Source: Acidocella sp.
GTDB taxonomy: Bacteria > Pseudomonadota > Alphaproteobacteria > Acetobacterales > Acetobacteraceae
Direction of reading: 5' to 3'
Assembly: GCF_028687955.1 (NCBI RefSeq)
Contig: NZ_JAQTZC010000017.1
Location: 1-32,661 of the forward strand
Length of the DNA: 32,661 nt
Positions 21,530 to 29,744 of the stretch are shown piece after piece; position 1 is the first letter of the stretch, and each line of letters starts with the position of its first letter. Under the pieces are notes generated by a model. The model did no database searches. It was not told the DNA's origin and worked only from the letters and a program-made list of their open reading frames with translations. A program made the position numbers and the translations under genes.

Positions 21530-23780
21530 GGGCGTTTCCTTGTGGGTCGAGATGGCGGTTCTGTTGCAGCCACAAATGGCGATAAATGGCACAACGCTCC
21601 ACGAGTTCGTGATGCGTGCCGATATCCACGGTGCGGCCGCGATCCAGGACCATGATGAGGTCGCAATCAATCAGCGAGGACAGCCGGTGCGAGACGATCA
21701 CCATGGTCCGCCCCTGCGCGATTCGCAGCATGTTGGCGTTCACCAGCGCCTCGCTCTCGGGGTCCAGAGCGGAGGTCGCCTCATCGAGGATCAGCACCTT
21801 CGGGTCGGAGATCACCGCGCGCGCAATCGCCAAACGCTGCTTCTGCCCGCCCGAGAGGTTGGGCGAACCTTCCTGGATGAATGTGTCATAGCCCTGCGGC
21901 AGGCGCTCGATGAATTCCTCCGCCCCGGCCAGCCGCGCGGCCCGCACCGCGTCCTCAAAGGAGAGCCCCGGCCGCCCGGCGATGATATTATCCTTCACCG
22001 AGCCGCGGAAGAGGAAGTTGTCTTGCAGCACCATGCCAAAACTCTTGCGCAGATGCCGCAGATTTATCTCGCGCATATCCGTGCCGTCGATCTTGATGGC
22101 GCCCGAATAGTCGCGGTTGATCCCTTGCAGCAGCCGCGTGACGGTTGATTTCCCCGAGCCCGAGCGCCCCACCAGCCCCAGCATGGTTCCCGCCGGGATC
22201 TTGAAGCTCATCTTGTCCAGCGCGGGCGTCTTGGAGCCTTCATAGCTGAAGGTTACATCGTCGAACTCAACCGCGCCCTCAAAACGCGGCCGCAGCCCGT
22301 GGGTCAGCGCGCGCTTCTCATTCGGCCGGTTCAAAATCGAGCCAACCTGCCAGATCGCGGCCTGCGCCCTCTGCACGTCCTGCATCACCGTCGCCAGGCT
22401 CACCAGCGGTCCCGCCACCCGTCCGCCGAGCAGCATGTAGCCGGTGAGCGCGCCAATATCGAGCGGGTTGTTGGAGTTCATGGCGATATAGGTGCCAAAG
22501 ATCATCACCCCGTACTGGCTGTAACGCTGCAGGGGCATCACCAGCATGGCCGGCCAGTTCGCCAGCTGGCCCATCTCCATGCCCAGATTGGCCGAGGTGG
22601 CAACCTTGCGGTCCCAGTCAGCCGCCCGGGTCGGCTCCAGCGCCAGCGCCTTCACCGTGCGGATGCCGTAAATGGTCTCGACCAGCACCGAGCCCTTGGC
22701 CGATTCCGCGGCGATCAGCTTGCCGGTCATGATCCCCAGCGGACGCAGGAAGATGCCGATGATCACCGCGATCAACGCCGCGGCGATCAGCACGGTCCAA
22801 GCCATCGGGGCGCTCATATAAAACAGGATCGGCAGCAGCAGCGCCACCATGAACACATCGATGAAGGTGTTCATCAGCCGCCCGGTTAAAAACTCGCGGA
22901 CCTGATAAATCTGCTGCACCTTATAGGTGAGCACGCCTGCCTGTTCACGTTCGAAAAACTCAATGGGCAGCGAGACCAGCCGGTCAAAAATCCGCAGGTT
23001 GAGCCGCGCGTCGAGCTTGGTGGCGATCATCACCTCCAGCAGCTTGCGCCCGAAAGTCAGGATCATCTCAAAGCCGGTGGAGAGAATGATCAGCACCGTC
23101 ACCAGCGCCAGCGTGTTCCAGCTATGGTACTGGATGACCGTGCCGATAACCCGCATCACCATAAAGATCGGGATGATGCTGAGCACGGTGATGGTGATGG
23201 ACGCGATGCCGATATCGCGCAGTAGCGCCCGGTCTGACCATACCAGCCGGGCCAGCATGGTAAAATTGAAAGCCTCGTCGTCCGGACTGCCCTCGCGCGT
23301 GGCGCGTACGAGCAGGGTGGCGCCGCTCCAAAGCTGTTTCAGCCGCAACTCATCCACCGGCATCGCCGGGTCGCTCACCCGCCCGCGCGGGTCACGTAGC
23401 AGCAACACCTGGTTCTCCGGGTCACGCCCGGTCACCAGCGCCGCGCCGCCATCGTCGAGCAGCAGGATGATCGGCGCGGCATCCTCAATTCGCATCAGCT
23501 GGCGGAAGGTCATCGGCGTCCCGCGCGCCCACAGCCCGGCGTCCTTCAGCCAGTCAAGCAGAACCAGCGGGGAGGGCGCGGCGTCATCGGGCTGCAGCCG
23601 CAGGTTTTCAGGGTTCAGTTCAACGCCATGGTAGCGCGCCACATTCATCACCGCGGTCAGCCGGGCCTGCACCAGGGGGCTGACGTTGATCTCGGCATCC
23701 ATCAGCGCCGCCATGTCCAGGTTGGGCGCGCCATGGTCCGCGGCGGAATTCGCGCCCGGATCGCGCTGCGTATCGTTCAT
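21498..23780 (-). CDS. HlyB-type ABC exporter with inactive C39-like domain
   Basis: A 760-residue type I secretion ABC transporter. Residues 30-160 are a C39-peptidase-like domain without the catalytic Cys (VQARLTAVMNVARYHGVELNPENL stands where peptidase members have QxxxxDCG; given here as VMNVARYHGVELNP). As in HlyB this is a CLD, which docks unfolded RTX-type substrates instead of cleaving a leader. A six-helix exporter domain spans about 175-470. The ATPase has Walker A GRSGSGKST at 538-546, LSGGQ at 642-646 and Walker B LILDEATS at about 663-670. It is the first gene of a six-gene series; the 234 bases upstream contain a short hairpin (CCTCGG, TGAC, CCGAGG at 23813-23828) and are shared with a divergent acetyltransferase gene. 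Confidence 0.93.
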   Translation of the reverse strand: MNDTQRDPGANSAADHGAPNLDMAALMDAEINVSPLVQARLTAVMNVARYHGVELNPENLRLQPDDAAPSPLVLLDWLKDAGLWARGTPMTFRQLMRIEDAAPIILLLDDGGAALVTGRDPENQVLLLRDPRGRVSDPAMPVDELRLKQLWSGATLLVRATREGSPDDEAFNFTMLARLVWSDRALLRDIGIASITITVLSIIPIFMVMRVIGTVIQYHSWNTLALVTVLIILSTGFEMILTFGRKLLEVMIATKLDARLNLRIFDRLVSLPIEFFEREQAGVLTYKVQQIYQVREFLTGRLMNTFIDVFMVALLLPILFYMSAPMAWTVLIAAALIAVIIGIFLRPLGIMTGKLIAAESAKGSVLVETIYGIRTVKALALEPTRAADWDRKVATSANLGMEMGQLANWPAMLVMPLQRYSQYGVMIFGTYIAMNSNNPLDIGALTGYMLLGGRVAGPLVSLATVMQDVQRAQAAIWQVGSILNRPNEKRALTHGLRPRFEGAVEFDDVTFSYEGSKTPALDKMSFKIPAGTMLGLVGRSGSGKSTVTRLLQGINRDYSGAIKIDGTDMREINLRHLRKSFGMVLQDNFLFRGSVKDNIIAGRPGLSFEDAVRAARLAGAEEFIERLPQGYDTFIQEGSPNLSGGQKQRLAIARAVISDPKVLILDEATSALDPESEALVNANMLRIAQGRTMVIVSHRLSSLIDCDLIMVLDRGRTVDIGTHHELVERCAIYRHLWLQQNRHLDPQGNAHAAAPKPTIA

Positions 23781-24014
23781 GCGGTATCAACCTTCTCTGC
23801 ACAGCTACTTTACCTCGGTGACCCGAGGGGGTGTAGGCGGCTTATGCCCGAATTGCGCTTGTGAATACAACGCCATTCGATCAACTTATCATTAAGGTTG
23901 TGTTTGGTCAGGTTGTGATTTTCCCAAAATGCCACCCGCCGAGCGCCGGTGCGCTGTTCAATATTGCCGGAATCTGCAAATTTAACCCATCAAATGGGGG
24001 GATCATCGTCTCGT

Positions 24015-24506
24015 ATGGAAATCTTGAACGCAACTGAAGCGGACCTGCCTGACATCCAGTCGATCTACGCGCATCATGTGCTTGCCGGCACCGGCACTTT
24101 TGAGGAAGCGCCGCCCTCGCTTGAGGAGTTTCAGGCCCGCCACCGCGCCGGCGTGGCCGCTGGTCATGCCTGGCTGGTGGCGCGTGATGCTTCCGGCTGC
24201 CTGGGTTTTGGCTATTACGGCGCGTTTCGCCCGCGCGCATCCTACCGCTTCACGGTGGAGGACAGCGTGTATGTTCGCGAAAACGTGCATGGCCAGGGCG
24301 TAGGCAAGGCCATCGTGGCGGCGCTGCTGGCCCACGCGGCAGCCGCTGGGTTCAAGCAGATGCTGGCGCTGATCGGTGACTCCGAGAACGTCGCCTCAAT
24401 CGGCGTGCATGCGAGCCTGGGCTTCCAACCCGTCGGCACCATGCGCAAGGTCGGCCATAAATTCGGCCGCTGGCTGGATGTCGTGATTATGCAAAAGGGG
24501 CTCTGA
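24015..24506 (+). CDS. GNAT N-acetyltransferase, phosphinothricin/methionine-sulfone type
   Basis: A 163-residue GNAT enzyme of the PAT/MnaT (YncA) group. The start of the fold (EILNATEADLPDIQSIYAHH) is typical, GYYGAFRPRASYRFTVEDSVYV is the family hallmark (shown here as FRPRASYRFTVEDSVYV), and the acetyl-CoA loop VHGQGVGKAIVAALL follows. GDSENVASIGVHASLGF and KVGHKFGRWLDVVIMQ close the domain. These enzymes acetylate phosphinothricin, methionine sulfone or sulfoximine, glutamate analogues that block glutamine synthetase. A glutamine-synthetase-like gene lies about 1.2 kb downstream on the opposite strand, which may be coincidence. The ATG at 24015 is used because the family starts there; an upstream ATG at 23994 is possible. 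Confidence 0.9.
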   Translation: MEILNATEADLPDIQSIYAHHVLAGTGTFEEAPPSLEEFQARHRAGVAAGHAWLVARDASGCLGFGYYGAFRPRASYRFTVEDSVYVRENVHGQGVGKAIVAALLAHAAAAGFKQMLALIGDSENVASIGVHASLGFQPVGTMRKVGHKFGRWLDVVIMQKGL

Positions 24507-24512
24507 GCCAGC

Positions 24513-24541
24513 CCGGGCCAAGGGGCAATCCCCTGGCCCGG
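24513..24541. terminator. GC-rich hairpin between convergent genes
   Basis: Long stem (CCGGGCCAAGGGG, loop CAAT, CCCCTGGCCCGG) with one bulged A, in the 42 bases between the convergent acetyltransferase and alcohol dehydrogenase genes. There is no T run. It is placed as a bidirectional transcription end, but it could be only a 3'-end stabilising structure. Confidence 0.5.
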
Positions 24542-24548
24542 CAGTCCG

Positions 24549-25721
24549 TTACGCGCCCAGCCCCTCCAGGGAGCCCTTCATCGCCGCCACGAGAATCCGC
24601 TTCATATCAGCGGCGGTGGCGGGGCGGGGGTTGTCGGGCGTGTTGGGGTCGAGGAAGGCTTCCTGCGCCAACCCGTCCAGCGCATCCTCCGTCACCTTCA
24701 AATCCACGATGGTGTGCGGAATTTTCAGCGCCGCGCGCATTTCCAGCACCCAGGCCATAAACCCGTCGAATCCGCCCTCAAGCCCGAGGCAGCGCGCCAG
24801 CACCGCCATCCGCTCCTCGATCACCGGCCGGTTATAGGCCAGCACATAAGGCATCAGCACCGCGTTGGTCAGCCCGTGATGCGCGTGGAAGCGCGCGCCG
24901 ATCGGGTGGCTGAGCGAGTGGATCGCCCCCAGCGCCTTCTGGAAGGCGGTTGCCCCCATCGAGGCGGCGGCCAGCATGTTCATGCGCGCATTCGCGTTGC
25001 GCGGCTCGTTCACGGCGGTGATGAGGTTTTCCTTCACCAGCAGCATCCCCTGAATGGCGATGCCATCGGCGATGGGATGGTAGAACGGCCCGTAATAAGC
25101 CTCCAGGCAATGCGCCAGCGCGTCCATGCCGGTCCAGGCGGTGATGCTGGCGGGCAGCCCGTAGGTCAGCTCGGGGTCCAGGATCACCAGCCGCGGCAGC
25201 ATCTGCGCGTGCAGCAGAATCAACTTGCGGCCAATGCTCGTGTCGGTCACCACGCTGGCGCGGCCCACTTCGGAGCCTGTCCCCGCCGTGGTCGGCACCG
25301 CGAAAATCGGCGGCAGCGGGCGCTCCAGCTCCGGCCCGGCCCGTGTGATCTCAAAATCCCACAGCGGGCGCGAGGTCGATACCGCGAGCGCGATGGTCTT
25401 GCCGCAATCCAGCCCCGAGCCGCCGCCAATGGCGATCACCGCCTCCGCCCCATGCGCTTTATAAACCTCAGCCCCCGCTGCCACGTTGGCGGCAATCGGG
25501 TTGGGGTTCACATCATGGAACACGGCCGGCGCAATGCCCTCTGCCTCCAGCCCCGCCACGATGGCCGCGAAAAACGGCAACCCGGCAACGCCGGGGTCGG
25601 TCACAACCAGCACGCGCTTGAGCCCAAGCGCCTTCACCCGGCCCGGCAGTTCGCCAATGCGCCCCGCCCCGGCCAGAATCTCAGTCGGGATACGCCAGGT
25701 GCCGCGCAATTCGATCGTCAT
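24549..25721 (-). CDS. Iron-containing alcohol dehydrogenase
   Basis: A 390-residue group III (iron-type) alcohol dehydrogenase. The N-terminal Rossmann-like domain carries IAIGGGSGLDCGKTIAL (NAD-binding) at about 95, then FAVPTTAGTGSEVGRASVV at about 140. The metal site is formed by the conserved Asp and His residues, including TGMDALAHCLEAYY and SLSHPIGARFHAHHGLTNAVLMP in the C-terminal half (second given as SHPIGARFHAHHGLTNAVLM). The enzyme would oxidise or reduce a small alcohol or hydroxy-acid. The ATG at 25721 is one base after the stop of the glutamine-synthetase-like gene and has GAGG seven bases upstream; the longer frame runs antisense through that gene's end. Close coupling to a ligase and opposite a permease suggests a hydroxylated amine or hydroxy-acid substrate, such as gamma-hydroxybutyrate or ethanolamine. 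Confidence 0.9.
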   Translation of the reverse strand: MTIELRGTWRIPTEILAGAGRIGELPGRVKALGLKRVLVVTDPGVAGLPFFAAIVAGLEAEGIAPAVFHDVNPNPIAANVAAGAEVYKAHGAEAVIAIGGGSGLDCGKTIALAVSTSRPLWDFEITRAGPELERPLPPIFAVPTTAGTGSEVGRASVVTDTSIGRKLILLHAQMLPRLVILDPELTYGLPASITAWTGMDALAHCLEAYYGPFYHPIADGIAIQGMLLVKENLITAVNEPRNANARMNMLAAASMGATAFQKALGAIHSLSHPIGARFHAHHGLTNAVLMPYVLAYNRPVIEERMAVLARCLGLEGGFDGFMAWVLEMRAALKIPHTIVDLKVTEDALDGLAQEAFLDPNTPDNPRPATAADMKRILVAAMKGSLEGLGA

Positions 25722-25722
25722 C

Positions 25723-27084
25723 TCACATCCTCTCAAATGACCGGAAACGTTCCCAGTCGGTAACAGCCGCGTTGAACGCGTCCAACTCAACCTTCGCCAT
25801 ATTGGCGTAATGCGCCACCACCTCGGCGCCGAAGGCAGCCTTGTTGAATTCGCTCTCGCCAAACAATTTCGCTGCTTCCGCCAGCGTGCCTGGCACGCGC
25901 GGCAACCCGGAAACATAGGCATTGCCTGTAAACATCGGCACCGGCGGGAGATCGCTCTCTACCCCGTCCAGCCCGGCGGCGAGCATGGCGGCCAGTACCA
26001 GATACGGATTCACATCGCCGCCCGGTAACCGGTTCTCCACCCGCAGCGATTTGCCATGCCCCAGGATACGCAACGCGCAGGTGCGGTTGTCCATGCCCCA
26101 GGCCAGCGCGGTAGGCGCGAAGCTGCCGGCCGCAAAGCGCTTGTAGGAGTTGATGTTGGGCGCGAAGAAGAATGTCAGCTCCGGCGCGTGCTTCAGCAAA
26201 CCCGCCAGAAACTGCAGGAAGAACTTGGAGGGGCTATGCCCGTCCTCGCCCAGGAACACCGCCTTGCCGTTGCTGTCGCGCAAGGAGAGATGCGTATGGC
26301 AGGAGTTGCCCTCGCGCTCGTTGAACTTGGCCATGAAGGTGATGGCATGACCCATCGACGCGGCGATCTCCTTCGCCGCTTCCTTATATATAACATGCGC
26401 GTCGCAGGTGGTCACCGCGTCGCTGTAGGCGAAGTTGATCTCATGCTGCCCGAGATTGCATTCGCCCTTGGAATTTTCGACCTGGATTCCCGCTGCCTCC
26501 ATCGCGTTGCGAATCGCCCGGATCACCGTCTCCACCCGCGCGGTGCCGAGGATGGAATAATCATTGTTATACTGGTTCGCCGGGGTCAGCCCGCGATAAG
26601 CGCGGTTCCAGGCATCCTCGTAGGTATTCTTGAAGAGAATGAACTCAAGCTCGGTGGCGGCAAACGCGCTCAGCCCGTGCGCCGCCAGGCGCGCCAGCTG
26701 CTTCTTCAGCATGGTGCGTGGCGCGACGTTGGCCGGGCGGTGGCCTTTCAGCTCGATGTCGCACAAAATAATCGCAGCCCCCGGCTGCCAGGGGGCAAGA
26801 CGCAGGGTTGAGAGGTCGGGCGCGAAGATGAAATCCCCATAGCCTTTTTCCCAGGAAGTAAGATCGTACCCAGGAACCGGCGCGCATTCGATGTCGGTGG
26901 CGAGCAGGTAGGAGCACCCCTCGGCAGCCTCGGAGGTCACTGAGTCGAAGAAGAATTTCGGCATCACCCGCTTGCCCTGTAGCCGCCCCTGCATATCCGG
27001 CGCGGCCATGATAATCGTATCAATCTGGCCGCGTTCACACATCTCACGCAGCGCCGGCAGGGTCAGTTTCGGTTCGTCAGCCAT
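25723..27084 (-). CDS. Glutamine-synthetase-like gamma-glutamyl-amine ligase
   Basis: A 453-residue glutamine synthetase-family protein close to PuuA, IpuC and GlnA3/GlnA4-type enzymes, which join glutamate to amines such as putrescine, ethanolamine or alkylamines. The N-terminal beta-grasp domain ends with the RLQGKRV segment, typical of these non-ammonia members. The catalytic domain holds ATELEFILF, QVENSKGECNLGQHEINF, GNSCHTHLSL, NSYKRF and the metal/ATP-binding ENRLPGGDVNPYLVLAAMLAAG (given as RLPGGDVNPYLVLAA). It is not the housekeeping GlnA: the region around the adenylylation Tyr loop is not conserved. ATG at 27084 with GGAGG five bases upstream. It is followed after one base by an iron-type alcohol dehydrogenase and divergent from a permease gene 179 bases away, which together suggest uptake and glutamylation of an amine as carbon or nitrogen source. 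Confidence 0.87.
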   Translation of the reverse strand: MADEPKLTLPALREMCERGQIDTIIMAAPDMQGRLQGKRVMPKFFFDSVTSEAAEGCSYLLATDIECAPVPGYDLTSWEKGYGDFIFAPDLSTLRLAPWQPGAAIILCDIELKGHRPANVAPRTMLKKQLARLAAHGLSAFAATELEFILFKNTYEDAWNRAYRGLTPANQYNNDYSILGTARVETVIRAIRNAMEAAGIQVENSKGECNLGQHEINFAYSDAVTTCDAHVIYKEAAKEIAASMGHAITFMAKFNEREGNSCHTHLSLRDSNGKAVFLGEDGHSPSKFFLQFLAGLLKHAPELTFFFAPNINSYKRFAAGSFAPTALAWGMDNRTCALRILGHGKSLRVENRLPGGDVNPYLVLAAMLAAGLDGVESDLPPVPMFTGNAYVSGLPRVPGTLAEAAKLFGESEFNKAAFGAEVVAHYANMAKVELDAFNAAVTDWERFRSFERM

Positions 27085-27189
27085 GGGTGCCTCCCTCTAT
27101 TTTTCTGATATAAGCACAGCTTTGGCGGCGCGAGAATGACAGCGCAACACACCAGCTCCCGCGTGAAATGACAGGGCATTAAGTTTCGC

Positions 27190-27219
27190 TTGAAGAATGT
27201 GGGCGCTTCTGCCTAGACT
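27190..27219 (+). promoter_or_regulatory. Candidate sigma-70-type promoter for the permease gene
   Basis: TTGAAG (27190-27195) and TAGACT (27214-27219) are 18 bases apart and lie 45 bases upstream of the permease ATG. Both hexamers are only partly like the consensus, so this is a weak assignment. A short hairpin (GGTGG, GTGAA, CCACC at 27235-27249) ends just before the GAGGGGG ribosome-binding site. Confidence 0.35.
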
Positions 27220-27263
27220 GCTTCAATCGTTAATGGTGGGTGAACCACCCGAGGGGGTTAAAA

Positions 27264-28808
27264 ATGGCGGACCAGACGGAACAACAAATTCTCGCGGCCG
27301 ATGCCGCGACCCTGCACAAAATGGGCTACGCGCAGGAACTTTCCAGGCGCATGCATGGGTTTTCAAATTTTGCCGTATCATTCTCCATCATCTGCATCCT
27401 GGCTGGCGGCATCACCTCCTTTCAGGTCGGCTTCTCCACCGGCGGCGGGCTCACCGCCATTGTCGGCTGGATCGCGGGCTGCACTTTCGCGCTCATCGTC
27501 GGCCTCTCCATGGCGCAGATCGCCTCGGCTTACCCCACCGCGGGCGGCCTCTACCACTGGTCTTCCATTCTCGGCGGGCGCGCCTGGGGGTGGATCACCG
27601 CCTGGTTCAACCTGCTGGGCCTCATCTTCGTCATCTCCTCGGTGAACGTCGGGGTCTACAACCTCGGCGTCGGGCTGATCCTCAATAATATTTTCGGCAT
27701 CAACACCTCCGCCTGGGGTTTTGAGCAGCAGACCCTCGCAGTCGTCTGCATCACCCTGGCCCAGGGGCTGCTCAATCATTTTGGCATCCGCACCACGACC
27801 AAGCTGATTGACTTCTCCGGCGTGCTCATTCTGGTCATCGCCGTGTTGCTGACCGGTGTGATGCTCTTCGGCGTCCAGCATTTTGATTTCTCACGCCTCG
27901 TCACCTTCACCAACTACTCAGGCGATGCCGGCGGCGGCGTGGTGCCGCATGCCTCCAGCCCGTTCTACCTGTTCCTGCTGGCGCTGCTCTATCCGCTCTA
28001 CACCGTCACCGGGTTTGACGGTTCAGCCCACACCTCGGAAGAAACCGTTGACGCCCGCCGCAACGTGCCGCGCGGCATCCTCAATGCCATCATCTGGTCG
28101 GCCGTGTTCGGCTTGGCGATGGCCGGCGCCTTCGTCCTGGCGATGCCCGACCAGGCAAAAGCCGCGGCCGCCGGCGGCAACGTCATCTTCAACCTGATGG
28201 CCTCGCTCACGGTTCCCAACTGGATCAAGGATATTCTCTATGTTGGCATCGTGCTGGCCAATTTCCTCTGCGCCCTGGCGGGCGTCACCTCCACTTCGCG
28301 CATGGTCTATGCCTTCTCGCGTGACGGCGGCCTGCCCGGCAGCAAATGGCTCAAGCAGGTGAATGAGACGCATCGTTCGCCGGTCTACGCCATCTGGTTC
28401 ACCGTGGTGCTCTCCATCGCCTCCACGCTGTACTCCCCGGCCTTCGCGGCTCTGGCCGCCGGCTGCGCGATGTTCCTCTACATCTCCTACGCCATGCCGA
28501 TCCTTGCCGGGCTGTTCGCCGAGGGCAAAACCTGGACCGAGTTCGGCCCCTTCCGTCTGGGCGCCTTCTCCAAACCGCTGGCGCTCATCACCAGCGTCGG
28601 CGGCATTGTCATCATCTACATCGGCACCCGCCCCCCTAACAACATTCTGGACAGCTACTTCATCGGTCTGCTCGGGATCATGGCAATCATCTGGTTCGGC
28701 ATCGCCCGCACCCGCTTCCCCGGCCCGCCGATCGGCGCCGCCGCGGTTGCCGCCCGCGCTGCTGAAATCGCCGCCGAGGAAGCCGCCCTGCGCGCTTCGT
28801 CTGACTAG
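27264..28808 (+). CDS. APC-family amino acid/amine permease
   Basis: A 514-residue permease of the amino acid-polyamine-organocation superfamily, most like the amino acid/choline (ACT) branch. About 12 membrane helices are visible. The N-terminal signature RRMHGFSNFAVSFSIICIL and SAYPTAGGLYHWSSILGGR fit the ACT branch, as does the FDGSAHTSEET segment in the middle. The C-terminus is short and Ala/Glu-rich. The ATG at 27264 is chosen over a GTG at 27240 because GAGGGGG lies six bases upstream. It is divergent from the glutamine-synthetase-like and alcohol dehydrogenase operon, and probably imports the substrate of that pathway. Its TAG stop is the first two bases of a 70-bp tandem repeat. Confidence 0.9.
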   Translation: MADQTEQQILAADAATLHKMGYAQELSRRMHGFSNFAVSFSIICILAGGITSFQVGFSTGGGLTAIVGWIAGCTFALIVGLSMAQIASAYPTAGGLYHWSSILGGRAWGWITAWFNLLGLIFVISSVNVGVYNLGVGLILNNIFGINTSAWGFEQQTLAVVCITLAQGLLNHFGIRTTTKLIDFSGVLILVIAVLLTGVMLFGVQHFDFSRLVTFTNYSGDAGGGVVPHASSPFYLFLLALLYPLYTVTGFDGSAHTSEETVDARRNVPRGILNAIIWSAVFGLAMAGAFVLAMPDQAKAAAAGGNVIFNLMASLTVPNWIKDILYVGIVLANFLCALAGVTSTSRMVYAFSRDGGLPGSKWLKQVNETHRSPVYAIWFTVVLSIASTLYSPAFAALAAGCAMFLYISYAMPILAGLFAEGKTWTEFGPFRLGAFSKPLALITSVGGIVIIYIGTRPPNNILDSYFIGLLGIMAIIWFGIARTRFPGPPIGAAAVAARAAEIAAEEAALRASSD

Positions 28809-29016
28809 AGCGCGATCGTTTGAGGCTCGCTCGCCTGGGCGAGCCGAAAGCGTGAATCGCCCTCGGAAAAATGGCCAGAGCGCGATCGTTTGAGGCTCGC
28901 CCGCCTGGGCGAGCCGAAAGCGTGAATCGCCCTCGGAAAAATGGCCAGCGCGCGATCGTTTGAGGCTCGTTCGCCTGGGCGAGCCGAAAGCGTGAATCGC
29001 CCTCAAAAAAACGGCG
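28807..29016 (+). repeat. Three tandem 70-bp repeats with a conserved hairpin
   Basis: Copies at 28807-28876, 28877-28946 and 28947-29016 (the last with some changes at its end). Each contains GCGCGATCGTTTGAGGCTCG, then a hairpin, then GAAAGCGTGAATCGCCCTC and a short A tract. The hairpin arms are GGCTCGCTC, GGCTCGCCC or GGCTCGTTC against GGGCGAGCC. All differences keep pairing in the plus-strand RNA as G-C or G-U. The first copy overlaps the permease stop codon and the last runs into a terminator. Confidence 0.9.
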
Positions 29017-29033
29017 CCGTAAGGCGCCGTTTT
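29011..29033. terminator. Bidirectional intrinsic terminator
   Basis: Perfect 8-bp stem ACGGCGCC, loop GTAA, GGCGCCGT, with a run of A before and TTT after it. It lies between the convergent permease and XRE-regulator genes and can end both transcripts. It directly follows the third tandem repeat. Confidence 0.85.
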
Positions 29034-29057
29034 CATTTAAGGTTGAAGCCGCAAGCC

Positions 29058-29537
29058 TCAACTGGTTTCTAATGTCGCCTCTGGTGACGCCAGGGATTTC
29101 ATCAGGTCGAACATGCGCTTGCGCATCGCTGGGTCGGCAATGCGGTAATAGGCGCGCACCAGTTCCAGTGTTTCGCGCTTGGTCAAATGGTCATCCACCC
29201 CGGCGGCGAAAGGCTCCTGTGCCTCGGCGAAACCATGCATGCGCCCGCGCGGGCCTGAGACGGGGCTCTCCGACATGCCCTCAGGCATATCATCAAAAAA
29301 ATAGCTGATCGGCACATCCAGCACGCGGGAAATATCAAACAGCCGCGATGCGCCAACCCGGTTCACGCCGCGCTCATACTTCTGCACTTGCTGGAAGGTC
29401 AGGCCCAGCGCATCGCCCAGCCGCTCCTGAGACATGCCAAGCAATGTCCGGCGCAGCCGCACGCGTGAACCAACATGGATGTCGATTGGGCTCGGGCGGC
29501 TTTCGCGCTCCGGGCGGTCGGCGTTCTCTTCGGCCAT
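29058..29537 (-). CDS. XRE-family transcriptional regulator
   Basis: A 159-residue regulator with an N-terminal HTH_3 domain at about residues 22-76: IHVGSRVRLRRTLLGMSQER, then LGDALGLTFQQVQKYERG, VNRVGASRLFDISRVLDV and ISYFFDDMPE. The C-terminal half is acidic and ends with an amphipathic helix, AMRKRMFDLMKSLA. It resembles a widespread short alphaproteobacterial XRE protein, often found near lnt and metK, so the neighbourhood fits. No metK follows here; the permease region comes instead. The ATG at 29537 precedes the fold by 20 residues. The 207-base gap between it and lnt is AT-rich (29660-29745) and probably holds its promoter. Confidence 0.88.
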   Translation of the reverse strand: MAEENADRPERESRPSPIDIHVGSRVRLRRTLLGMSQERLGDALGLTFQQVQKYERGVNRVGASRLFDISRVLDVPISYFFDDMPEGMSESPVSGPRGRMHGFAEAQEPFAAGVDDHLTKRETLELVRAYYRIADPAMRKRMFDLMKSLASPEATLETS

Positions 29538-29744
29538 TTAACTCAACATCTCCAACAATAGGAGCGGCTATCCGCGCTTCCCGGCACGCTTGGCAGCCCC
29601 AGCACTCCCGCCGCCCATCACCACCCAGGGTAAAGTGCAGCATGGCTATGATGATTACCAGAGGTTAGCGAACATGACAATACAAAAAATACAAATAAAG
29701 AATTATTAAAGAGACGACGCGGCTGAAGAAACATAAATATTAGG

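Noticed and set aside
28807-29016. CRISPR array
   Set aside because: Repeats are 70 bp, directly adjacent without unique spacers, and no cas gene is present.
28023-29036. 337-codon minus-strand frame with repeated Arg/Ser-rich segments
   Set aside because: The peptide repeats come from the 70-bp DNA repeats and the rest is antisense to the permease gene.
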